Shown here: positions 36,773 to 44,937 of the stretch, piece after piece
How positions within the stretch are numbered: the first letter of the stretch is position 1
How the letters are laid out: each line of letters begins with the position of its first letter
Assembly: GCA_016720855.1 (NCBI GenBank)
Contig: JADKJU010000002.1
Span: 1,227,499-1,291,498, forward strand
Direction of reading: 5' to 3'
Origin: Betaproteobacteria bacterium
Lineage (GTDB): Bacteria; Pseudomonadota; Gammaproteobacteria; Burkholderiales; Usitatibacteraceae
Length of the DNA: 64,000 bases
Notes under the pieces: model-generated
Told to the model about the DNA's origin: nothing
The model's database searches: none
What the model saw: the letters and a program-made list of their open reading frames with translations, nothing else
Translations under genes and position numbers: made by a program

Positions 36773-37696
36773 ATGGTTCCCACACTTCGCTGCGGCTCGT
36801 TTGCACTCACCCTCGACCGTCCGAGGGTGATGGGCATCCTCAACGTCACCGCGAACTCCTTTTCGGACGGCGGGCGCTTCCTGGTCGAGGCGCGCGCCAT
36901 CGAGCACGGCCTCGGCCTTGCATCCCAAGGCGCCGACCTCGTGGACGTGGGCGGCGAATCGACCCGTCCGGGAGCCGAGCCCGTCCCGCTGGACGTGGAG
37001 CTCGCCCGTGTGATGCCGGTCCTCCGGGCGCTGGTTCGCGAGGGTGTCGCAGTATCGGTGGACACGATGAAGACCCAGGTGATGCGCGAAGCCATCGACG
37101 CGGGCTGCGCCATGGTGAACGACGTGAACGCGTTCCGGGCGGAGGGCGCGATTGCCGCGGTCGCGGCCTCCGGCGTGGGCCTTTGCGCGATGCACATGCC
37201 GGGAACGCCCGCGACGATGCAGGCCGATCCGCACTACGACGACGTGGTGGCCGAGGTCCGCGCCTATCTCCTCGGAAGGGCGCAGGCGCTCGAGGCGGCA
37301 GGCGTGTCGCGCGATCGCATTGCCCTCGATCCCGGCTTCGGCTTCGGCAAGACTTTTCCGCACAACCTGGCGCTTCTTGCGGGACTGCCGGCACTCGCCG
37401 CCGCCGGCTATCCGGTCGTGGCCGGGCTCTCGCGCAAGCGGATGATCGGCGAGATCACCGGCCGCCCCGTCGAGGATCGTGTCGCCGGAAGCGTTGCCGC
37501 GGCCCTGCGCGCGGTTCAGAATGGCGCCCGGATCGTGCGCGTGCACGACGTCAAGGAAACGGTGGATGCGCTCAAGGTGCAGCGAGCCCTCTCCACCGAA
37601 CCCCCTGCCTCACGTAGAGGGGTCGGCAACGAGGGCTCTGCGCCCGGCAGAGCGGAGCAAGATTCTCCCTCTCCCTCCGGGAGCGGACCGAGGTGA
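36773..37696 (+). CDS. folP: Dihydropteroate synthase
   Basis: Condenses p-aminobenzoate with dihydropterin pyrophosphate in folate synthesis; target of sulfonamides. TIM barrel with MGILNVTANSFSDGG, VDVGGESTRPGAEP, MVNDVNAF, LDPGFGFGKT and GLSRKRMIGEI, all canonical. At 307 residues it is about 25-30 longer than usual because of a C-terminal tail (from STEPPASRRG on) that reads from repeat-like sequence. ATG at 36773 fits the family N-terminus; a TTG at 36770 is the only alternative. There is no Shine-Dalgarno site because palindrome E abuts the start, so initiation may be coupled or weak. glmM follows after 16 bases. Confidence 0.94.
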   Translation: MVPTLRCGSFALTLDRPRVMGILNVTANSFSDGGRFLVEARAIEHGLGLASQGADLVDVGGESTRPGAEPVPLDVELARVMPVLRALVREGVAVSVDTMKTQVMREAIDAGCAMVNDVNAFRAEGAIAAVAASGVGLCAMHMPGTPATMQADPHYDDVVAEVRAYLLGRAQALEAAGVSRDRIALDPGFGFGKTFPHNLALLAGLPALAAAGYPVVAGLSRKRMIGEITGRPVEDRVAGSVAAALRAVQNGARIVRVHDVKETVDALKVQRALSTEPPASRRGVGNEGSAPGRAEQDSPSPSGSGPR

Positions 37697-37712
37697 AGGG
37701 ATACTGAATTCC

Positions 37713-39086
37713 ATGACCAGAAAATTCTTCGGCACCGACGGCATTCGCGGTCGCGTGGGCGAGGCGCCCATCACGCCCGATTTCGTGCTTCGCCTGGGCT
37801 ACGCCGCGGGCCAGGTGCTCTCGCGCGCCGACGTGGCGCCCCCGCACCGCGACCGTCCGGCCGTCCTCATCGGCAAGGACACGCGCATCTCCGGCTACAT
37901 GCTCGAGGCGGCGCTCGAGTCGGGGCTTTCGGCGGCGGGCGTGGACACGCTGCTCGTCGGTCCCATGCCCACGCCGGGCGTGGCGTTCCTCACGCGCGCG
38001 CTCAGGCTCTCGGCGGGCATCATGGTCTCGGCCTCGCACAACCCGTTCGAGGACAACGGCATCAAGTTCTTCTCCGCCGAGGGCGCGAAGCTCCCCGATT
38101 CGGTGGAGCGCGAGATCGAGGCGGCGCTGGACCAGCCGCTCGTCGCGCGGGACTCCATTCACCTCGGCAAAGCCGAACGCGTACACGACGCGGAAGGGCG
38201 ATACATCGAGTTCTGCAAGGGCACCTTCGCCAAGCACCGCACGCTGAGGGGGCTGAAGCTCGTGCTCGACTGTGCGCACGGCGCGTGCTATCGCCTGGGC
38301 CCGCGCGTCTTCCAGGAGCTGGGCGCGGAGGTGGTCGCGATCGGCGCCCACCCCAACGGCATGAACATCAACGCCGGTTATGGCGCCACGCACCCCTCCA
38401 CGCTGGCGAAGGCGGTGGTGGAGCACGACGCGGATTTCGGCATCGCCTTCGATGGTGACGGCGACCGCCTGGCCATGGCCGACCACGACGGACGGCTCTT
38501 CGACGGCGACCAGCTGCTCTATGCGATCGCGAAGCACCGCCGTGAGATCGGGCGTCTGGTCGGCGGCGTGGCGGGCACGCTGATGACCAATTTCGCCCTC
38601 GAGCGGCGCCTGGGTGAAATGGGCATTGCCTTCGCGCGCGCCAGGGTGGGTGACCGCTACGTGCTCGAGATGCTCAACGAGAAGGGCTGGGAATGTGGCG
38701 GCGAGAATTCCGGGCACATCCTCTGCCTCGATTGCCATTCGACGGGAGATGCGATCATCTCGGCGCTTCAGGTGCTGGAGGCTCTCGTCGCGGCGGGCCA
38801 GACGCTCGGCGATTTCACGCGCGAGCTGACGCTGTTGCCGCAGGTGCTGGTGAACGTGCGCGTGCGGGCCGACGTGGACGCGATGGGTGACGAGCGCGTT
38901 CGCGAGGCGGTGAAGACAGCGGAAGCCGCCCTGGCCGGCCGCGGGCGCGTGCTGCTCAGGCCCTCGGGCACGGAGCCCGTGCTGCGGGTGATGGTCGAGG
39001 GCGAGGACGGATCGCACGTGCGTGCGCTCGCGGACGCGATCGCGGCTACCGTGAAAGTCGCGGGCGCCGTCCCCATCGCGAACTGA
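37713..39086 (+). CDS. glmM: Phosphoglucosamine mutase
   Basis: Converts glucosamine-6-phosphate to glucosamine-1-phosphate for peptidoglycan and LPS. 457 residues. The N-terminus RKFFGTDGIRGRVGEAPITP is typical. The phosphoserine Ser108 is in MVSASHNPFEDNGIKFF, the metal loop is FDGDGDRLAM near 245-255, and the sugar loop GGENSGH and phosphate loop RPSGTEPVLRVMVEG complete the site. ATG at 37713 gives the family start. The ftsH-folP-glmM order is widely conserved in Proteobacteria. Confidence 0.97.
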   Translation: MTRKFFGTDGIRGRVGEAPITPDFVLRLGYAAGQVLSRADVAPPHRDRPAVLIGKDTRISGYMLEAALESGLSAAGVDTLLVGPMPTPGVAFLTRALRLSAGIMVSASHNPFEDNGIKFFSAEGAKLPDSVEREIEAALDQPLVARDSIHLGKAERVHDAEGRYIEFCKGTFAKHRTLRGLKLVLDCAHGACYRLGPRVFQELGAEVVAIGAHPNGMNINAGYGATHPSTLAKAVVEHDADFGIAFDGDGDRLAMADHDGRLFDGDQLLYAIAKHRREIGRLVGGVAGTLMTNFALERRLGEMGIAFARARVGDRYVLEMLNEKGWECGGENSGHILCLDCHSTGDAIISALQVLEALVAAGQTLGDFTRELTLLPQVLVNVRVRADVDAMGDERVREAVKTAEAALAGRGRVLLRPSGTEPVLRVMVEGEDGSHVRALADAIAATVKVAGAVPIAN

Positions 39087-39134
39087 GGCATTCCCGCGCG
39101 CCGCCTGCCCGCGGCGGTCGGCGCGGCCGCCCCG

Positions 39135-39425
39135 TCAGCCGCAGCACTTGGTCGATTGCCCGCCGCCGCAGCAGGCGCCGGCAGTCGCCGGGACACCGGC
39201 GAACCACTGCTCGATCTTCTCCCGCGTGGGCACGCCTCCGGCATGCACGACCTTGCCGTCGATCACCACGCCGGGCGTGGACATGACGCCATAGGCCACG
39301 ATGTCCTTGAGGTCCTCCACCTTTTCCAGGTTCAGCGGCACGCCCTTCGCCCTGGCGACCTGCTCGATCGCGGCGACCGTGTTCCGGCAGTTGGCGCATC
39401 CCGTTCCGAGGACTTTCACTTCCAT
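39135..39425 (-). CDS. Small thioredoxin-fold protein (redox-active disulfide family)
   Basis: A 96-residue protein of the thioredoxin_3/redox-active disulfide group. The active site is LGTGCANCRNT (Cys10, Cys13); the cis-Pro segment is VMSTPGVVIDGKVVHAGGVP. The C-terminus carries two Cys-Cys pairs (ACCGGGQSTKCCG), a possible metal or arsenic ligand. It is the last gene of a leftward operon with a permease and arsenic genes; such proteins commonly accompany DUF318-type permeases. Role inferred: reducing or carrying the thiophilic substrate. Confidence 0.82.
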   Translation of the reverse strand: MEVKVLGTGCANCRNTVAAIEQVARAKGVPLNLEKVEDLKDIVAYGVMSTPGVVIDGKVVHAGGVPTREKIEQWFAGVPATAGACCGGGQSTKCCG

Positions 39426-39449
39426 GTTCCGCTCCTTTTTTGGGGGCAG

Positions 39450-40487
39450 TCAGAGGACTGCGTTGAAGACGTAACCCACGATGAGGATGCCGGTCGCGAC
39501 CACCCCGGCGAACGTGGCGACGAGCCGCATCTTGAGCACCTTCCTCAGGATCACCATTTCGGGAAGCGAGAGCGCGATCACGCTCATCATGAAGGCGAGC
39601 ACTGTGCCCAGTGCCGCGCCCTTGGCGAGGAGCGCCTGGACGATGGGGATGATCCCGGCCGCGTTGGCGTACATGGGTACCCCGACCAGCACGGCCAGCG
39701 GCACGGACCACCACGCCTCGCGCCCCATGAAGCTCGCCATGAAGTCTTCCGGCACGTAGCCATGGATGCCCGCGCCGATCGCGATCCCCGCGACCACGTA
39801 GGGCCAGACCTTTCCGACGATCTCCCGCACGCTTCGCAGGCCCGCCTCGATGCGTTCGGCGAGCGCGACCCCGTCTTCCGGGCTGCCCGCCTGGACGCGG
39901 GGCATGTCGCGAACCCAGTCTTCGAGGTGCGCCTCCATCCCGAGCCGCCCGATCGTCCTGCCGGCGACGATGGCCACCGCGAGCCCGAGCCCGAGATAGA
40001 GCATCGCCACCTTCCAGCCGAACATCGCGAAGAGGAGCGTGAGCGCCACCTCGTTCACCATCGGCGCCGAGATGAGGAAGGAGAACGTCACGCCCAGCGG
40101 AACGCCCGCCTGCACGAAGCCGATGAAGAGGGGCACCGCCGAGCAGGAGCAGAAGGGCGTGACGATCCCCAGGCTCGCGGCCATCACGTTGGCCACCCCT
40201 TCGCGGCGGCCGGCAAGCAGGGCGCGCGTGCGCTCGGGCGTGAAATAGGAATTCACCATTCCCGTGACGAACACGATGCCCGTCAGGAGCAGCAGCACCT
40301 TGGGCGTGTCGTAGGCGAAGAAGTGCAGGGCATCGCCGAGGCGGGTCCCGCGGTCCACCGGCAGCATCGCGACGGTCGCGTCCGCCAAGGGCAGGAGGGC
40401 TCCATAAAGGGCAATCCAGGCGAGGGCCGCGACGAGGAGGAATGCGCGGGGACTGCGGCGGGGCAACTCGAGCGAAAGGCTGGCCAT
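39450..40487 (-). CDS. DUF318-family permease (ArsP/YraQ-like)
   Basis: An integral membrane protein of 345 residues with about eight to ten hydrophobic segments. The diagnostic motif VTPFCSCSAVPLFIGF (Cys113, Cys115) marks the predicted permease family PF03773; its ArsP members export trivalent organoarsenicals and YraQ-type members are uncharacterised. The second half repeats the pattern with GVPMYANAAGIIPIVQALL. The arsenic context favours an ArsP-like role, but metal or other small thiophilic substrates are possible. The small thioredoxin gene follows after 24 bases. Confidence 0.82.
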   Translation of the reverse strand: MASLSLELPRRSPRAFLLVAALAWIALYGALLPLADATVAMLPVDRGTRLGDALHFFAYDTPKVLLLLTGIVFVTGMVNSYFTPERTRALLAGRREGVANVMAASLGIVTPFCSCSAVPLFIGFVQAGVPLGVTFSFLISAPMVNEVALTLLFAMFGWKVAMLYLGLGLAVAIVAGRTIGRLGMEAHLEDWVRDMPRVQAGSPEDGVALAERIEAGLRSVREIVGKVWPYVVAGIAIGAGIHGYVPEDFMASFMGREAWWSVPLAVLVGVPMYANAAGIIPIVQALLAKGAALGTVLAFMMSVIALSLPEMVILRKVLKMRLVATFAGVVATGILIVGYVFNAVL

Positions 40488-40539
40488 GACAAGAAGACGA
40501 ACGAGCCGCCAGAAGGATGCAGCCCGGCCGGGACTCTCC

Positions 40540-41094
40540 TCAGGCGGGTCCCCGCGGGACGTGGCAACAGACCTTGCCCGATTCGTCGAACGACACCTGG
40601 CACTTCGCCGTCATGATCTCGCGCAAACGCGAACGGGCCCGCAGCAGGCGCGACTTGGCAGCCGGAAGGCCGAGACCATGGGCATCGGCGAAATCCTTCT
40701 GCTTCATGCCCTCCAGGTCGCACTTGCGGAGAATTTCCGCGTCTTCAGCCGGAATTTCGGTCAGTACCCGACGGAGGCACTCGGACAATCGATCCACCGG
40801 CGCCGGTTCCTCCTCGGGTGCCTGCGGAAGGTCGTCGGGCAGCGGGACCAGCGGCTTCGCGAGCCGGGCATGGTCCACGAGGGCGTTGCGGGCGACGCGG
40901 AACAGCCAGGCGCGCGGATCCTCGATGTCGCAGAACCCCAGCCCCTGGCGCACGGCCTTCAGGAATACTTCCTGGAGCAGGTCTTCGGCAAGCGGCGCAT
41001 CGGCCAGCCTATGCACGAGAAAACGGCGCAGTTCCGATTCGTGGTTTCGCCAGGCGGCGAGGATGCAGGACAGCGTGGTTCCGGCGGATTGCAT
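40540..41094 (-). CDS. ECF sigma factor, SigZ-like
   Basis: RNA polymerase sigma-70 family, extracytoplasmic-function type, 184 residues. Region 2 has LRRFLVHRLADAPLAEDLLQEVFLKA and DPRAWLFRVARNALVDHAR; region 4 has GMKQKDFADAHGLGLPAAKSRLLRAR. The C-terminus has extra cysteines (AKCQVSFDESGKVCCHV), as in SigZ-type factors. ATG at 41094 gives the family N-terminus; an in-frame upstream reading covers the nitroreductase gene. No anti-sigma gene is adjacent; the cysteines could make it a direct sensor (inference). It lies within the arsenic-type operon. Confidence 0.87.
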   Translation of the reverse strand: MQSAGTTLSCILAAWRNHESELRRFLVHRLADAPLAEDLLQEVFLKAVRQGLGFCDIEDPRAWLFRVARNALVDHARLAKPLVPLPDDLPQAPEEEPAPVDRLSECLRRVLTEIPAEDAEILRKCDLEGMKQKDFADAHGLGLPAAKSRLLRARSRLREIMTAKCQVSFDESGKVCCHVPRGPA

Positions 41095-41123
41095 GGCCAA
41101 GTCGATCGAATGCGCCGCACGCG

Positions 41124-41744
41124 CTAGGCGGGCGAATCCGGAAAGCTGCTCAGGATGAAGCCCGGGTCCCGTTCGCCGCGCGGTGTTGGGAGAGCCGTCG
41201 GAGTTCCGGCCGTGATCCAGCCCACGAACGTTTCTCCCGCCCCGCAAAAGGCGGAGACGATCGCCGGATCGGCGGCACGGGCGCCGGCCACCATCTTTCC
41301 CGCGAATCCCATGAAATGAAGGGCCGTCAGCGCATTGCTGATGGCTCCGCCCACACAGGTCCACTGTTCATGTGGAGGCACATCGGGATGGTCCGGGTCG
41401 ATCCGGGCGACCACCGCCACTGCCACGGGAGCCTGCAGGGCGCGCGTGCGTTCGGCAACCAATTGCGCGCCTTTCTTTCCCTTGCGGCGTCCATAGTCCT
41501 CGAACAGGTCCGCCAGGCGCTCCAGCCCGCGGCCGCGCAGGACCACGAAGCGGAACGGCATCAGCTTGTCGTGGTCCGGCGCGCGCATGGCGGCCAAGGC
41601 CATGGCCCAGAGCTGGTCGTCGGAGGGGCCCGGTGCCCCCAGATGCCTGCCGCTCACCGAGTACCGGGTCAGCAGCAGTTGCAGGGCCGCGCCGCCTTCC
41701 GGGGTCGCCGCCTGGATCGCCATGTCATCGGGTTCCGGCTTCAT
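41124..41744 (-). CDS. Nitroreductase family protein (YdjA-like)
   Basis: FMN-dependent oxidoreductase of about 206 residues. Features: an N-terminal LLLTRYSVSGRHLGAPGPSDD, the FMN-contacting DHDKLMPFRFVVLRG, the dimer segment CVGGAISNALTALHFMGF and GWITAGTP near the end. The order matches small YdjA-type nitroreductases. The ATG at 41744, with AAGGG five bases upstream, overlaps the arsenite transporter gene by 20 bases. An ATG at 41723 is possible. Its role beside arsenic genes is unknown; NAD(P)H-dependent reduction of an organoarsenical nitro or other group is speculative. Confidence 0.85.
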   Translation of the reverse strand: MKPEPDDMAIQAATPEGGAALQLLLTRYSVSGRHLGAPGPSDDQLWAMALAAMRAPDHDKLMPFRFVVLRGRGLERLADLFEDYGRRKGKKGAQLVAERTRALQAPVAVAVVARIDPDHPDVPPHEQWTCVGGAISNALTALHFMGFAGKMVAGARAADPAIVSAFCGAGETFVGWITAGTPTALPTPRGERDPGFILSSFPDSPA

Positions 41745-42750
41745 ACCACCCTTTGCTCGCATTCACGACCTTCACCACCACGAGCATGACCGGCACCTCG
41801 ATCAGCACGCCGACCACCGTCGCGAGCGCCGCGCCGGAATCGAGCCCGAAGAGCGTGATCGCGGCGGCTACCGCCAGCTCGAAGAAGTTGCTCGCGCCGA
41901 TGAGGCAAGACGGCCCCGCCACCTCGTGCGCCACGCCCAGCGTGCGGTTCAGGAGGTAGGCCAGGCCCGAGTTGAAGAACACCTGCAGCAGGATAGGCAC
42001 CGCGAGGAGGGCGATCACCAGCGGCTGGCGAAGGATCGCCTCGCCCTGGAAGCCGAACAGCAGCACGATCGTGGCGAGTAGGGCCGAGATGGAGTAGGGG
42101 CCGATTCGCGCGAGTGTGGCCCGATAGGCCGCCTCCCCTTTCAGCAGTAGCACCTTGCGCCACACCTGCGAGAGCGCCACGGGCATCGCGACATAGAGGA
42201 CCACCGATGCGAAGAGCGTGTCCCACGGAACGGTGATGCTCGACAGGCCCAGCAGGAGGGCCACGATTGGCGCGAAGAGCACGATCATGAGCGAATCGTT
42301 GAGCGCCACCTGCGACAGGGTGAAATACGGGTTGCCCCGGCACAACTCGCTCCACACGAACACCATGGCCGTGCAGGGCGCGGCGGCCAGCAGGATGAGC
42401 CCGGCGATGTAGCTGTCGATCTGCGCGGCTGGAAGGTGCGCGGCGAACAGGTGGCGGATGAAGATCCAGCCGAGCAGCGCCATCGAGAACGGTTTCACCG
42501 CCCAGTTCACGAAGAGCGTGACGCCGATGCCCTTCCAGTGCGCCTTCACCTGGTGCAGGGCGCCGAAGTCGATCTTGAGGAGCATCGGCACGATCATCAC
42601 CCAGATGAGCGCGCCCACCGGCAGGTTTACCCGGGCCACCTCCAGGCGTCCGATCTGCGCAAAGGCGGCCGGGAAAAGGCGGCCGAGCGCGATCCCGGCC
42701 ACGATGCACAGCGCCACCCACACGGTGAGATAGCGCTCGAAGGTGCGCAC
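41725..42750 (-). CDS. acr3: ACR3-family arsenite efflux transporter
   Basis: Membrane exporter that expels arsenite by proton exchange; 341 residues, ten predicted transmembrane segments. The conserved cysteine (Cys126) lies in LAAAPCTAMVFVWSELCRGNP, which is the ACR3 signature. An N-terminal ERYLTVWVALCIVAGIALG and the later QVFFNSGLAYLLNR motif support the family. The arsenate reductase gene starts upstream and ends four bases before this one, so the two are translationally close. Provides the efflux step for arsenate after reduction. Confidence 0.94.
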   Translation of the reverse strand: MRTFERYLTVWVALCIVAGIALGRLFPAAFAQIGRLEVARVNLPVGALIWVMIVPMLLKIDFGALHQVKAHWKGIGVTLFVNWAVKPFSMALLGWIFIRHLFAAHLPAAQIDSYIAGLILLAAAPCTAMVFVWSELCRGNPYFTLSQVALNDSLMIVLFAPIVALLLGLSSITVPWDTLFASVVLYVAMPVALSQVWRKVLLLKGEAAYRATLARIGPYSISALLATIVLLFGFQGEAILRQPLVIALLAVPILLQVFFNSGLAYLLNRTLGVAHEVAGPSCLIGASNFFELAVAAAITLFGLDSGAALATVVGVLIEVPVMLVVVKVVNASKGWYEAGTR

Positions 42751-42754
42751 CGGA

Positions 42755-43249
42755 TCAGGCCTTCCCGATGTCGCGCAGCCGGGACTGCAGCGCGAGCTTG
42801 TCCAGCCGCGCCATCGGCAGGCCGGCGAAGAGATCGATGCGGCGCTTGAGGATCAGGAACGCCTCGTGGAAGGCCTTGCGCTTTTCCTCGTCCGTCCCCT
42901 CGACCGCGGCGGGGTCCGCGATGCCCCAATGGGCCGTCACTGGCCGGCCAGGCCAGACCGGGCATGCTTCACCCGCCGCGTTGTCGCAGACGGTGAAGAC
43001 GAAGTCGAGCGCAGGTGCGCCGGGCGCTGCGAATTCGTCCCAGTTCTTGCTGCGCAGGCCTTCGGTCGGAAGCCCGTGCTTCGCGAGCAGTTGCAGGGCG
43101 AAAGGATTCACGCGGCCTGCGGGGTGGCTGCCCGCGCTGAAGCCCCGGAACCGCGCCGGATCGATGGCGCTCATGATCGATTCGGCGAGGATGGAGCGCG
43201 CCGAGTTGCCGGTGCAGAGAAAGAGGGCGTTCAGGGGCCGGCCGGGCAA
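42755..43249 (-). CDS. arsC: Arsenate reductase ArsC (low-molecular-weight phosphatase fold)
   Basis: Reduces arsenate to arsenite with thioredoxin-type electrons; 164 residues. The P-loop FLCTGNSARS carries the nucleophile Cys12 and Arg18 (CX5R). The two resolving cysteines Cys88 and Cys96 are in FTVCDNAAGEACPVWPG, the pattern of the thioredoxin-coupled class (pI258-like), not the glutaredoxin class. The start is TTG at 43249 with GAAGGAAAG upstream. The gene precedes acr3 by 4 bases and follows a broken arsR. Confidence 0.93.
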   Translation of the reverse strand: MPGRPLNALFLCTGNSARSILAESIMSAIDPARFRGFSAGSHPAGRVNPFALQLLAKHGLPTEGLRSKNWDEFAAPGAPALDFVFTVCDNAAGEACPVWPGRPVTAHWGIADPAAVEGTDEEKRKAFHEAFLILKRRIDLFAGLPMARLDKLALQSRLRDIGKA

Positions 43250-43259
43250 GGGCTTTCCT

Positions 43260-43494
43260 TCAGGATTGAGGCTTGGGGGAGGACGACGGCGGGCAGCGCG
43301 ACAGGGCGGTTTCCACCGTGGCGAGGCATTCGTCGGGCATGGTCTGGCAGCCGTTGCGGGTGAGGCAGGACAACAGCGCGGCCATCCGGCGGGGCATCGC
43401 CCTCGGTGCCCGATTCGAGCAGTTGGCGAAAGCCCTTCAGGCGCGATTCGTTTGCCAGTGCGGCAAGGGCGGCAACGGCATCCTTGATCTGCAT
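43260..43494 (-). pseudogene. arsR: Broken ArsR repressor gene
   Basis: Remnant of an ArsR/SmtB metalloregulator. Codons from ATG 43494 read MQIKDAVAALAALANESRL and on to LLESGTEG, a typical ArsR start. The HTH and metal-site middle (about 40-50 residues) is missing. A second, shifted frame then gives MAALLSCLTRNGCQTM and ends at TGA 43260-43262; this resembles the C-terminal end of ArsR proteins (LLAFLTxNCC). The frame in use after codon 32 therefore changes and the DNA-binding helix is gone. The open frame can be read to 43231, but the product would not be a functional repressor. The arsenic operon may be constitutive. Confidence 0.75.
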
Positions 43495-43501
43495 AGTTCC
43501 A

Positions 43502-43529
43502 GAATTATCGAAACGACGATCGATGTCAA
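43502..43529 (-). promoter_or_regulatory. Probable ars promoter with inverted repeat
   Basis: On the minus strand, TTGACA (43529-43524) and TAATTC (43507-43502) are 16 bases apart. Between them lies ATCGA-8-TCGAT, a possible ArsR operator. The predicted transcript start falls at or beside the arsR ATG, so the mRNA may be leaderless. If arsR is broken, the operator would be bound by another ArsR or not at all. Confidence 0.55.
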
Positions 43530-43570
43530 CCCCGTCAATAGCCACTCCACGGGTCCGGGAATGGCTCAAA

Positions 43571-43600
43571 TTGACCGGGTATGCGCCGAACCTGTAAAAT
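43571..43600 (+). promoter_or_regulatory. tpiA promoter
   Basis: TTGACC (43571-43576) and TAAAAT (43595-43600) with an 18-base spacer, followed by GAGGAG (43612-43617), a ribosome site five bases before the tpiA ATG. This likely drives tpiA-secG and perhaps tRNA-Leu and nuo. Confidence 0.6.
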
Positions 43601-43622
43601 CCTTCGGTTTTGAGGAGCGCAT

Positions 43623-44384
43623 ATGCGGCAGAAACACGTCGTCGGGAACTGGAAGCTGAATGGAAGCCTTCCCGGCAACGAAACGCTGCTGCGGGCGATC
43701 CTCAAGGAAGTGACGCCGAAGGCCGGCCGCCACCTCGCGGTGTGCGTGCCGGCGCCGTACCTGGCGCAGGTCAGCGCGCTCCTGGCGGGCACGCCGGTCG
43801 CCTGGGGCGGGCAGGACGTGAGCCGGTTCGAGAAAGGCGCCTATACCGGGGATGTCTCCGCCGCGATGTTGCGGGAATTCGGGGCCACCTACGCGATCGT
43901 CGGGCACTCCGAGCGTCGGACCGTTTTCGGGGATACGGACGCGATCGTGGCGGAAAAGGTCGCCGCCGCCCGGAAGGCCGGCCTCGTGCCTATCTTCTGC
44001 GTGGGCGAGACACTGGAGGAGCGCGAGCGCGGTGTGACCGAAGCGGTGCTCGCCCGGCAGCTCGACGCGGTTCTCGAGAAGTCCGGGCCTGCGGCGCTGG
44101 ACGGCGGATTGCTGGCATACGAGCCGGTGTGGGCCATCGGGACCGGCAGGACGGCCACGTCGGCACAGGCGCAGGAAGCGCATGCGTTCCTGCGCGGACG
44201 GGTGGCACTGAAGGATGCGGCCGTGGCCGCGCGGCTGCCGATGCTGTACGGCGGCAGCGTGAAGGGCGCGAACGCGGCGGAATTGTTTGCGATGCCCGAT
44301 GTCGATGGAGGGTTGATCGGCGGGGCGGCGCTGGTAGCGGATGAATTCGTGGCGATCTGGCGGGCAGCCGTCGCCGCAAGCTGA
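43623..44384 (+). CDS. tpiA: Triosephosphate isomerase
   Basis: Interconverts glyceraldehyde-3-phosphate and dihydroxyacetone phosphate. 253 residues with the catalytic Lys11 (GNWKLNG), His95 (IVGHSERR) and Glu167 (AYEPVWAIGTG) and the phosphate loop YGGSVKGANA. Starts at the ATG after GAGGAG. The order tpiA-secG-tRNA-Leu-nuoA is typical of Betaproteobacteria. Confidence 0.97.
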   Translation: MRQKHVVGNWKLNGSLPGNETLLRAILKEVTPKAGRHLAVCVPAPYLAQVSALLAGTPVAWGGQDVSRFEKGAYTGDVSAAMLREFGATYAIVGHSERRTVFGDTDAIVAEKVAAARKAGLVPIFCVGETLEERERGVTEAVLARQLDAVLEKSGPAALDGGLLAYEPVWAIGTGRTATSAQAQEAHAFLRGRVALKDAAVAARLPMLYGGSVKGANAAELFAMPDVDGGLIGGAALVADEFVAIWRAAVAAS

Positions 44385-44394
44385 AAGGCAGGAA

Positions 44395-44760
44395 ATGCAT
44401 ACCCTGGTAATCGTGTTTCACGTGATCGCGGCGGTGTCCATCGTCGTCCTGGTGCTCCTGCAGCACGGCAAGGGCGCCGACATGGGCGCGGCGTTCGGCA
44501 GCGGCTCGGCGGGCAGCCTCTTCGGCTCCTCGGGCGCCGCCAACTTCCTGTCGCGTTCCACGGGCGTGCTGGCCGCGGTGTTCTTCGTGACCAGCCTGGG
44601 CCTCACCTTCCTGTCGGCATCGCCCTCGAAGTCCGGCGGTGTCACGCAGTCGATCAAGACGGATGCCGGCTCGCCCGCCACGCAACCGGCCGTGCCCGCG
44701 CCCACGGCGCCGGCGAAGCCGGGGGATCCCCTGTCGAAGTCCTCGGAGATCCCGAAGTAA
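44395..44760 (+). CDS. secG: Preprotein translocase subunit SecG
   Basis: Small integral subunit of SecYEG that assists protein export; 121 residues. The first transmembrane helix (residues 2-21, VIVFHVIAAVSIVVLVLLQ) is followed by the conserved GKGADMGAAFGSGSAGSLFGSSGA and a second helix (about 51-70, LAAVFFVTSLGLTFLS). A Pro/Ala-rich C-terminal tail is common. ATG at 44395, with AGGCAGGAA before it, gives the family start. The tRNA-Leu gene follows. Confidence 0.95.
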   Translation: MHTLVIVFHVIAAVSIVVLVLLQHGKGADMGAAFGSGSAGSLFGSSGAANFLSRSTGVLAAVFFVTSLGLTFLSASPSKSGGVTQSIKTDAGSPATQPAVPAPTAPAKPGDPLSKSSEIPK

Positions 44761-44786
44761 TCCTCGCAGCACCTGAAGCACACAAT

Positions 44787-44871
44787 GCGGTCGTGGTGGA
44801 ATTGGTAGACACGCTGTCTTGAGGGGGCAGTGCCGAAAGGCGTGAGAGTTCGAGTCTCTCCGACCGCACCA
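44787..44871 (+). tRNA. tRNA-Leu (anticodon GAG)
   Basis: An 85-base class II tRNA with encoded CCA. The acceptor stem GCGGTCG pairs with CGACCGC. The anticodon loop CTTGAGG gives GAG, reading CUC/CUU leucine codons. It has a long variable arm and GTTCGAGTC in the T-loop. It lies between secG and nuoA, as in other betaproteobacteria. Confidence 0.95.
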
Positions 44872-44937
44872 GTTCGAATGAAGTCGCCGGGCTTCCGTGA
44901 TCCTCCGGCACGGGTTACGCGTTCCCATTCAGGCGCC

